DNA from: PALSA-243 sp036268375
GTDB taxonomy: Bacteria; Acidobacteriota; Terriglobia; Bryobacterales; Bryobacteraceae
Reading direction: 5' to 3'
Length of the DNA stretch: 5,559 bases
NCBI GenBank assembly: GCA_036268375.1
Contig: DATAUH010000553.1
Span: 1 to 5,559, forward strand
Part shown: in pieces, positions 1-4,468 of the stretch
Position numbering within the stretch: position 1 is the stretch's first letter
How the letters are laid out: each line of letters opens with the position of its first letter
Program-made: the position numbers and the translations under genes
The notes under the pieces: model-generated
The model's input: the letters and a program-made list of their open reading frames with translations, nothing else
Told to the model about the DNA's origin: nothing
Database searches by the model: none

Positions 1-705
1 ATTGCGCGGCCGTTTCCAAAAGGCTCTGACCTGATCATCCAGGAACATTTCCACCCGGTCGGCAAAGAGGAACTGGAAAAGACCGTGGTTGGCCTCTATT
101 TCGCGAAGCAGCAACCGCCACGGCGCATGATTTCCGTTCAACTTCCGATCAGTTTCGGATTTTTCGCGGGCGTCCGGATTCCAGCCGGCGAGAAAGCCTA
201 CACGGTGCGAGATTCGTTCACGCTGCCGGTGGATGTGGATGCGTTTGGCGTGAGCGCCCACGCCCACTACTTAGGCAAATCGATGAAGCTGACGGCCACG
301 CTGCCGACCGGCGAGGTCAAAACTCTACTGAACATTCCGAACTGGGATTTCGCGTGGCAAGACGGCTACCAGTTCGCCGATCTGGTTCCTCTGCCGAAAG
401 GGACGCGCCTGGACGGCGAGGTGGTTTGGGACAATTCGGCCTCGAACCCGCACAATCAAAGCTCTCCGCCCGCGCTGGTCACATGGGGTGAGCAATCGCG
501 GCAAGAGATGGGCAGCGTAACGCTGGAAATGGTTCCGCATGTTCAATCGGATTTCAGAGCGCTGGCCACCCAGTTGAGCCAGCGCGCTAAGAATGACCGC
601 GACGCGGCGTATGCGCGCGACCCGGCACTACGGCAGTACTTCGAAGACCTGACCGGCAATAAGACGCAGGTGTTTCAGAACGGCGAACCGAAAGGGCGGA
701 ACTAG
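1..705 (+). CDS. Copper type II ascorbate-dependent monooxygenase-like protein, C-terminal part (5' partial)
   Basis: The frame is open from base 1 (234 residues visible) and ends at TAG 703-705; the GTG at 85 is internal, so the true start lies left of the window. The fragment resembles the second half of the peptidylglycine/dopamine-beta monooxygenase fold. An EHFHP segment (residues 15-19) followed by VGLYF matches the third CuA-site histidine region (HYNNP...LYYT in DBM). HAH at residues 87-89, in VSAHAHYLGK, matches the CuB His-X-His pair. WGEQSRQEM (162-170) supplies the likely CuB methionine, M170. WDFAWQDGYQ and LPKGTRL between them fit the beta-strand region seen in acidobacterial and planctomycete homologues. 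A charged tail of about 55 residues follows. Family members hydroxylate using two copper sites and a one-electron donor; the substrate here is unknown. Export is likely from the family, but the signal region is outside the window. It converges on the MFS gene. Confidence 0.88.
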   Translation: MARPFPKGSDLIIQEHFHPVGKEELEKTVVGLYFAKQQPPRRMISVQLPISFGFFAGVRIPAGEKAYTVRDSFTLPVDVDAFGVSAHAHYLGKSMKLTATLPTGEVKTLLNIPNWDFAWQDGYQFADLVPLPKGTRLDGEVVWDNSASNPHNQSSPPALVTWGEQSRQEMGSVTLEMVPHVQSDFRALATQLSQRAKNDRDAAYARDPALRQYFEDLTGNKTQVFQNGEPKGRN

Positions 706-763
706 ACGGCCTCCTCAGCGATGCCGGACAGCGAATGCATACCGCGCGGGATACGGCTCATGA

Positions 764-780
764 GCGCGAAATCATCGCGC
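764..780. terminator. Short GC hairpin at the convergent junction (weak terminator candidate)
   Basis: A perfect 6-bp inverted repeat, GCGCGA (764-769) and TCGCGC (775-780), encloses a 5-nt loop. The loop contains the first bases of the MFS stop codon complement (772-774). It lies between the stop of the copper enzyme gene (705) and the end of the MFS gene. There is no T-run on either side, so it is not a canonical intrinsic terminator. Such GC palindromes also occur by chance in GC-rich DNA. Confidence 0.22.
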
Positions 781-2100
781 AATTGGAGTGCGCGGCGGAT
801 TTGCTAGCGCGCGGCCAGCGGAATCCGCGCTGATCTCATTCAATTGTGGCTTCACCAGCAGCCACGCGCATGCGCCAGCGATGCAAAACACGGCGGCGGT
901 AAGAAAAGACGCCGTCCAGCCGAATGCGGACGCGATCGCAGGAGTAGCCGACGCGGTGAGCGCGCCGCCGAACTGCGAACACATGTTCATGAAGCCGGAA
1001 ACCGAACCGGCGGAGCGGCCACCGATATCAGCGCTGAATGACCAATAAGAGCTTTGAGAGAGGTAAAGAGCGCCTGCGCCACCGGCCAGAACGAAGCTCG
1101 CGAGAGAGGCGCTCGAAACCTGCGTGCTGCCGGCCACAAACAGGCCCGCCGCGGCAAGCGATAGCGCCGCGAAAATGTAGCGGCCAATGCGTTTGCCATA
1201 GGCGCGGCTGAGCCGGTCGCTGATCCAGCCACCACCCGCGGACCCAGAGGCCATGGCGAGAAATGGCAGCATCGAATAGAACGCGCTGCTCTTGAGATCC
1301 AGCTTGCGCACAGTGTTCAGATAGATAAAGAACCAACTGAAAAATATGTAAGCTGTGTAGCCGTAGCAGAAATAACTGAAGCTGACGACGAGAATGTTAC
1401 GGTCTGTAAGAATGCGGCTCCACGGAAGTTTGATCTTAGTGGCAGCCGGTGGGAGCCCGGCGCGAATGAATGCGGCTTCGGATTCGGAGAGTCGGGGATG
1501 ACAGGCGGGCGTATCGCGCGCGACAACATACCAGATGACGCCCACGGCAAGCCCCAGCACAGAGCAGACCCAGAAGGAGGAGCGCCACCCGTAATTCACC
1601 ATCAGGTAAGTGATGAGCGGCGGAGTGACGCCGGCGCCGAACCCAACGCCCGCGAAGATCAGGCCGTTGGCCAATCCCCGTTCCGCGGATGGCGTCCAGG
1701 CGGCGATCACGCAGTTTGATGCTGGATACATGACAGCCTCACCGATACCCAGAGCGAAGCGGAGGCCGATCAGAATGGCGAGCAGATTGGCGACATGCCC
1801 GTTAAAGAGCGTCAGCGCACTCGTGAAGAGCCCCCACCACACCCCGGCTAGCGCGAGCACCACGCGCGGCCCCAGGCGATCGGCCAGCCAGCCTCCGGGA
1901 GCTTGCGAAACCGCGTAGCCCAACACAAAAGCGCTGAACAGCGCGCCGAGTTGCTGGGTGGTGAGGTGAAATTCACTGGCCATGAACTGGCCGGCAATCG
2001 AGATGTTGACCCGATCCAGATAAGCCACGGCGCTGATCGCGAACAGCCATGCGATGAGCGACCATCGCACGCGAGTATCCGGCCGGGTAGTGGGGATCAT
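772..2100 (-). CDS. MFS transporter, anion:cation symporter (hexuronate/glucarate-type) family
   Basis: Inner-membrane secondary transporter with about twelve hydrophobic helices in two halves, joined by a polar cytoplasmic loop near residues 195-235. From the ATG at 2100 the protein has 442 residues, normal for the family. YLDRVNISIA (about 27-36) in helix 1 is the hallmark of the ACS group (organic-anion and sugar-acid:H+ symporters). GGWLADRLGPR (69-79) is MFS motif A, repeated in the second half as GGGWISDRLS (289-298). RFALGIGEAVMYPASN (114-129) and ERGLANGLI (140-148) are also typical. The substrate is inferred to be a sugar acid or similar carboxylate, not proven. It lies just downstream of the SDR gene on the same strand. 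Start choice: ATG 2100 leaves 4 nt after the SDR stop and gives the usual short N-tail before RVRW. ATG 2136 or 2133 would overlap the SDR gene by about 30 nt and add 11-12 residues. Neither has a clear Shine-Dalgarno, which suggests translational coupling. Confidence 0.94.
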   Translation of the reverse strand: MIPTTRPDTRVRWSLIAWLFAISAVAYLDRVNISIAGQFMASEFHLTTQQLGALFSAFVLGYAVSQAPGGWLADRLGPRVVLALAGVWWGLFTSALTLFNGHVANLLAILIGLRFALGIGEAVMYPASNCVIAAWTPSAERGLANGLIFAGVGFGAGVTPPLITYLMVNYGWRSSFWVCSVLGLAVGVIWYVVARDTPACHPRLSESEAAFIRAGLPPAATKIKLPWSRILTDRNILVVSFSYFCYGYTAYIFFSWFFIYLNTVRKLDLKSSAFYSMLPFLAMASGSAGGGWISDRLSRAYGKRIGRYIFAALSLAAAGLFVAGSTQVSSASLASFVLAGGAGALYLSQSSYWSFSADIGGRSAGSVSGFMNMCSQFGGALTASATPAIASAFGWTASFLTAAVFCIAGACAWLLVKPQLNEISADSAGRALANPPRTPIAR

Positions 2101-2104
2101 GAAG

Positions 2105-2860
2105 TCAATAAGTGGCGCGACCGCCGCTGGCATCATAGCACTGCGCCGTTACGAAGGAACAATCGGGGCTGGCCAGGAAGTGCACCACGGCCGCGATCTC
2201 CTCGGGGCGGCCGGTGCGGCCCATGGGGATCTTCGAGGTCATGTAGGCGATCTGTTGTGGAGTAAGCTGGTCGAGAATCTCCGTCTGCACCACCGCGGGC
2301 GCAACGGCGTTGACGCAGATCCCCTCCGCGGCAAGTTCCTTCCCGACCGATTTCGTGAACGCAATGACGGCGCCCTTGGTTGCCGAATACGGAGACATAT
2401 TGGGGTTGCCCTCTTTGCCGGCAATCGAGGCGATATTGACGATGCGTCCGTACTTCTGTGTGCGCATGTGCGGAGTAACTGCGCGCACGGTGTTGAAGAC
2501 GCCCGTGAGGTTGATGGCGATGTTCCGCTGCCATGCCTCGTCGGTCTGCTCCCAGACGGGGGCAGCCGGACCGGCAATGCCTGCGTTATTTACCAGGATA
2601 TCGATGCGTTCGGTCTGTTCGAGGACGCGATTCACGGCCCGTTGGACGTCGATGTTTTGGGAGACATCCGCCTCAACCGCGAACGCGCCGTTAGGCAGCG
2701 AGGCAGCAACGGTTTGCGCGCCAACCAAATTAATATCGAGCACCGCGACGCGCGCGCCGGCCTCAGCCAACCGCTGTGCGATTGCCTTTCCGATGCCCGC
2801 GGCGGCTCCGGTGACGATTGCAACCTGGCCTGTGAGCGCGGCGCCGTTAGCGTATGACAT
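2105..2860 (-). CDS. SDR family NAD(P)-dependent oxidoreductase (FabG-like / sugar dehydrogenase type)
   Basis: Classical short-chain dehydrogenase, 251 residues, cytoplasmic, complete. A Rossmann nucleotide motif, TGAAAGIG, is at residues 17-24. D42 at the end of beta-2 (VLDIN) favours NAD(H) over NADP(H). D65-V66 contacts adenine, and NNAG is at 91-94. The catalytic set is N117, S145, Y158 and K162 (YSATK). The usual PG after the active site reads APAVV (187-191), a variant I associate with sugar and sugar-acid dehydrogenases rather than true FabG. The C-terminus SGGRATY also points to that subgroup. Automated annotation would probably say 3-oxoacyl-ACP reductase; no fatty-acid gene lies nearby, and the partner is a sugar-acid-type MFS permease, so a role in catabolism is more likely. 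The substrate is unknown. ATG 2860 is supported by an AAAGGGAA ribosome binding site 5 nt upstream. Confidence 0.95.
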   Translation of the reverse strand: MSYANGAALTGQVAIVTGAAAGIGKAIAQRLAEAGARVAVLDINLVGAQTVAASLPNGAFAVEADVSQNIDVQRAVNRVLEQTERIDILVNNAGIAGPAAPVWEQTDEAWQRNIAINLTGVFNTVRAVTPHMRTQKYGRIVNIASIAGKEGNPNMSPYSATKGAVIAFTKSVGKELAAEGICVNAVAPAVVQTEILDQLTPQQIAYMTSKIPMGRTGRPEEIAAVVHFLASPDCSFVTAQCYDASGGRATY

Positions 2861-2865
2861 ATGGG

Positions 2866-2873
2866 TTCCCTTT
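2866..2873 (-). promoter_or_regulatory. Ribosome binding site of the SDR gene
   Basis: On the minus strand AAAGGGAA precedes the ATG at 2860 with 5 nt between. It is purine-rich and G-containing and matches part of the anti-Shine-Dalgarno target. It fixes the SDR start, which also fits the usual short N-tail before the Rossmann strand. It is the clearest Shine-Dalgarno of any complete gene in this window. Confidence 0.6.
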
Positions 2874-2913
2874 GCAGGATTTCGATTTACACCATAACAT
2901 CATCGCTCCGGCG

Positions 2914-3090
2914 TCAGCGAAGATCGTGAACTGAACGGGAAGCCATTCCGATTGATTGCGCGCTGTTCGAGCGTTGCAGCGGCAAACTGAAGACGGCGTG
3001 AAGATGGGTAGCGTCCGTGAGACGCCGCAACGAAAAGTCGGCGGCCGCGAGAGGGTTGCGTCCGCCTAAATAAGAGAAGTCGCTTTCCAT
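2914..3090 (-). CDS. Possible small protein of 58 residues, unrecognised (leader ORF of the SDR operon)
   Basis: An ATG at 3090 opens 58 codons ending in TGA at 2916-2914; the frame upstream is free of stops back to TAG at 3180-3178. The product is polar and basic near the middle (SLRRL, residues 20-24), has no hydrophobic span long enough for a membrane helix, begins MESDFSYLGG and ends VHDLR. I do not recognise it. No Shine-Dalgarno is present; the bases before the ATG are A-rich (ACAACAAAAA). If the promoter at 3138-3167 is real, the ORF lies wholly in the long 5' leader of the SDR-MFS transcript, ending 53 nt before the SDR start. It could be a genuine small gene, a regulatory leader ORF, a decayed remnant, or chance. 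Third-position GC is about 60%, which does not discriminate. Confidence 0.2.
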   Translation of the reverse strand: MESDFSYLGGRNPLAAADFSLRRLTDATHLHAVFSLPLQRSNSAQSIGMASRSVHDLR

Positions 3091-3137
3091 TTTTTGTTGT
3101 TTAACAGAGCCCGAGTTAGTCGAACACCGTCGCTCGA

Positions 3138-3167
3138 ATTGTAGAACCAGTTTTGTGTAGTTGGGAA
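3138..3167 (-). promoter_or_regulatory. Candidate sigma70-type promoter for the SDR-MFS unit
   Basis: On the minus strand a -35-like TTCCCA (3167-3162, 4 of 6 to TTGACA) is followed after 18 bp by a -10 TACAAT (3143-3138, 5 of 6 to TATAAT). Transcription would start near 3131, downstream of the rpiA stop, leaving a leader of about 270 nt before the SDR ATG. The same TACAATT hexamer-plus-one appears in the rpiA promoter candidate. The weak -35 and long leader keep this tentative; read-through from rpiA is an alternative. Confidence 0.3.
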
Positions 3168-3244
3168 TGCCCGTCGCCTACGAGCAAATGATTTGCCGGC
3201 GTACGTGGCCTAAGATGGAATCAACTCGAACGGAAGCGCTTGTA

Positions 3245-3958
3245 TCAGCGGCTAGGACGCAAGTGCAGGATCTCAGACTTGGTCGTGTCTTGACCGTTAT
3301 TGCGTGCGACTATGACTTCCTTCGCCATGCCGATAAACAGCCCGTGCTCCACCACGCCGACAACATTGTTCAGCAGGCGGTCGACTTCCACTGCGTCGAA
3401 CGGCGGAAATGTGCAATCCAGGATAAAGTGTCCGCCATCTGTCACAAATGGCTGCCGATCATTCGTCATCCGTTGCGTCCACTTCGCGCCCAGCGCGGTA
3501 AGACGGCCCGCGGTTCCGCGCCAGCCAAACCTTTCGATCTCCACCGGAATTGCCTGCTCTTCCGGACAGAGGCGATCCACAACCTTACTCTCATCAACGA
3601 TCAGGACCAGCTTTCTCGTCGCGCTAGCCACCAGCTTTTCGCGCAGTAACGCGCCGCCTCGGCCTTTGATGACGTTGAGCGTGTCACGCTCCACTTCATC
3701 GGCGCCATCGATCGTGACGTCAATCTCGTCACACTCGTCGAGCGTGAGTAACGGGATGTGCAGGCGCGACGCGAGCTCGGCGGTCTTCTGAGAGGTCGGC
3801 ACCCCTGTAATGGAGAGGCCTTCAGCGACGCGTCGGCCGATTGCTTCCACTGCCAGAGAGGCCGTGCTGCCGCTGCCAAGGCCGACGATCATGCCGTCAG
3901 CAACCAAGCGCGCGGCTTCGTTCGCGGCAACTGCTTTCAACTCATCTTGGGTCGGCAT
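3245..3958 (-). CDS. rpiA: Ribose-5-phosphate isomerase A
   Basis: Cytosolic enzyme interconverting ribose 5-phosphate and ribulose 5-phosphate in the non-oxidative pentose phosphate pathway and, where present, pentose catabolism. From ATG 3958 it has 237 residues, close to the family norm (about 220-230) with a short C-terminal extension ending LRPSR. Family landmarks in order: phosphate-binding GLGSGSTA (26-33), TSQKT (55-59), IDGADEV (83-89), IKGRGGALLREK (97-108), IVDESK (120-125), TDGGHFILD (173-181) and VVEHGLFIGMA (202-212). By comparison with E. coli RpiA, D84, D87, K98 and E107 fill the catalytic positions. ATG 3958 is preferred over the in-frame GTG at 3964: it gives the standard MPTQDELK opening, and the GTG would lie upstream of the predicted transcription start. 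No Shine-Dalgarno precedes it. It is same-strand with the SDR-MFS pair but 384 bp away, so probably a separate transcript. Confidence 0.97.
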   Translation of the reverse strand: MPTQDELKAVAANEAARLVADGMIVGLGSGSTASLAVEAIGRRVAEGLSITGVPTSQKTAELASRLHIPLLTLDECDEIDVTIDGADEVERDTLNVIKGRGGALLREKLVASATRKLVLIVDESKVVDRLCPEEQAIPVEIERFGWRGTAGRLTALGAKWTQRMTNDRQPFVTDGGHFILDCTFPPFDAVEVDRLLNNVVGVVEHGLFIGMAKEVIVARNNGQDTTKSEILHLRPSR

Positions 3959-3966
3959 TAACACAA

Positions 3967-3995
3967 ATTGTATGCGGGTTTGGAGCCGCTACCAA
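3967..3995 (-). promoter_or_regulatory. Candidate sigma70-type promoter of rpiA (leaderless arrangement)
   Basis: On the minus strand TTGGTA (3995-3990, 4 of 6 to TTGACA) is separated by exactly 17 bp from TACAAT (3972-3967, 5 of 6 to TATAAT). A start 6-7 nt downstream of the -10 falls at about 3960-3961, only 2-3 nt before the rpiA ATG at 3958. The transcript would be leaderless or nearly so, which agrees with the missing Shine-Dalgarno. Confidence 0.48.
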
Positions 3996-4022
3996 CCAGA
4001 AAGATAGACCGACGGCGCCGAT

Positions 4023-4061
4023 ACTGCCGAAATACCGGCAAGTCGCCGACACTCCGGCAGT
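4023..4061. repeat. Spaced inverted repeat ACTGCCG / CGGCAGT in the rpiA divergent region
   Basis: Perfect 7-bp arms at 4023-4029 and 4055-4061 are 25 nt apart. CCGGCA also recurs directly at 4035-4040 and 4054-4059, 19 bp apart, close to two helical turns. Just to the right, GACGC-ATGC-GCGTC (4066-4079) is a 5-bp-stem palindrome. The cluster lies between the rpiA promoter candidate and the start of the small membrane gene, where an operator could sit. The repeats are short and may be chance in GC-rich DNA. No clear plus-strand promoter was found in this gap. Confidence 0.18.
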
Positions 4062-4154
4062 CAATGACGCATGCGCGTCGTTTACGGCAAAGCTACATTG
4101 ACCTGACAGGGCAGTGAAAGGAATGGCGCCCGGAGTGCCATGGCGTAGTGACAA

Positions 4155-4439
4155 ATGGGTGAACTTGATCGCCGCGCCCCGGCCGTTGCTGATGCCGTAA
4201 TTGTTTGGACTACCTCAGTCGCGCTAATCGCATTCGGAGTTATCTTTTTGGATGACTCTGCGATTATGGGTCCCACGATTTTGGCTTTGGGCATACTCAT
4301 GTCGGCGAATGCAGCGCTCAAGTTGCTCGCGCGAAGAGCAGGTGCGGCAGGCGGCTTTGGGCGCTTACGATTGCTTCTGTCCGTGCTGTACGCCGCGTTG
4401 GTGCTCTCTGGCTTCTTGGGCCCGAGCCTGTCGCACTAA
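4155..4439 (+). CDS. Small hypothetical membrane protein with three predicted helices
   Basis: Unrecognised protein of 94 residues. It has three hydrophobic spans: about residues 11-32 (VADAVIVWTTSVALIAFGVIF), 36-58 (to KLL) and 70-90 (LRLLLSVLYAALVLSGFLGP). A polar, basic N-terminus (GELDRRAP) precedes helix 1, an acidic LDDS turn joins helices 1 and 2, and a basic linker (KLLARRAGAAGGFGRLR) joins 2 and 3. This obeys the positive-inside rule with the N-terminus in the cytoplasm and the C-terminus outside, which argues for a real gene. Start: an in-frame TGA at 4149-4151 lies just upstream, so ATG 4155 is the first possible start; its Shine-Dalgarno is poor. It is divergent from rpiA (196 bp) and convergent with the repeat protein, 29 bp between stops with a hairpin in the gap. 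Function unknown; a chance hydrophobic ORF is the alternative. Confidence 0.5.
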   Translation: MGELDRRAPAVADAVIVWTTSVALIAFGVIFLDDSAIMGPTILALGILMSANAALKLLARRAGAAGGFGRLRLLLSVLYAALVLSGFLGPSLSH

Positions 4440-4445
4440 GTCACC

Positions 4446-4466
4446 TTCGCGCCCTTTGCGCGCGAA
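4446..4466. terminator. Hairpin between convergent stop codons (bidirectional terminator candidate)
   Basis: A perfect 7-bp inverted repeat, TTCGCGC (4446-4452) and GCGCGAA (4460-4466), has a 7-nt loop. It occupies nearly the whole 29-bp gap between the plus-strand stop at 4439 and the minus-strand stop at 4469. On the plus strand it is followed by TATCATTTC, only loosely T-rich, and there is no T-run on the minus side. Its position fits a shared terminator better than its composition does. Confidence 0.35.
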
Positions 4467-4468
4467 TA

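Larger units (their letters stand above)
2861..3244. other. Intergenic region between rpiA and the SDR gene
   Basis: This is 384 bp without a recognised gene. It holds the SDR ribosome binding site at its left end, a candidate minus-strand promoter at 3138-3167, and a 58-codon minus-strand ORF at 2914-3090. It also has a T-rich stretch at 3090-3102 on the plus strand (A-rich on the minus strand, just before that ORF). A small inverted repeat GCAAA-TGA-TTTGC at 3184-3196 lies about 50 bp after the rpiA stop, but no T-run follows it, so no convincing rpiA terminator is visible. No tRNA or recognisable riboswitch was found. Confidence 0.6.

Noticed and set aside
325..546. Minus-strand open frame inside the copper enzyme gene
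   Set aside because: Arginine-rich composition typical of an antisense frame of GC-rich coding DNA; the plus-strand frame carries clear copper-site motifs.
2054..2857. Plus-strand open frame of 267 codons opposite the SDR gene
   Set aside because: Long antisense frames are common opposite GC-rich genes; the minus strand carries the complete SDR catalytic set and a ribosome binding site.
2874..2910. A promoter directly upstream of the SDR gene using TATGGT as -10
   Set aside because: Only 4 of 6 matches and no acceptable -35 at 16-18 bp; weaker than the candidate at 3138-3167.
3184..3196. Inverted repeat GCAAA-TGA-TTTGC as an rpiA terminator
   Set aside because: Only a 5-bp AT-rich stem, no following T-run on the minus strand, and about 50 bp from the rpiA stop.
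3161..3649. Plus-strand open frame of 162 codons across the rpiA end
   Set aside because: It lies mostly antisense to rpiA, whose full set of family motifs is intact, and its translation shows no recognisable domain.
4098..4126. TTGACC at 4098-4103 as -35 of a plus-strand promoter for the membrane gene
   Set aside because: The -35 matches well, but no -10-like hexamer is found 16-18 bp downstream.
3942..4154. Minus-strand 70-codon frame overlapping the rpiA start and promoter
   Set aside because: It would overlap the rpiA start in another frame and cover the rpiA promoter candidate; no ribosome site or recognisable domain.
4123..4200. Short plus-strand ORF of 25 codons (ATG 4123) with AAAGGA directly before it
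   Set aside because: The purine run abuts the ATG, too close for a working Shine-Dalgarno, and the frame runs out of phase into the membrane protein gene.
4082..4321. Minus-strand 79-codon frame opposite the small membrane gene
   Set aside because: Weaker case than the plus-strand frame, which has three ordered hydrophobic segments with a consistent charge pattern; serine/alanine-rich antisense composition.
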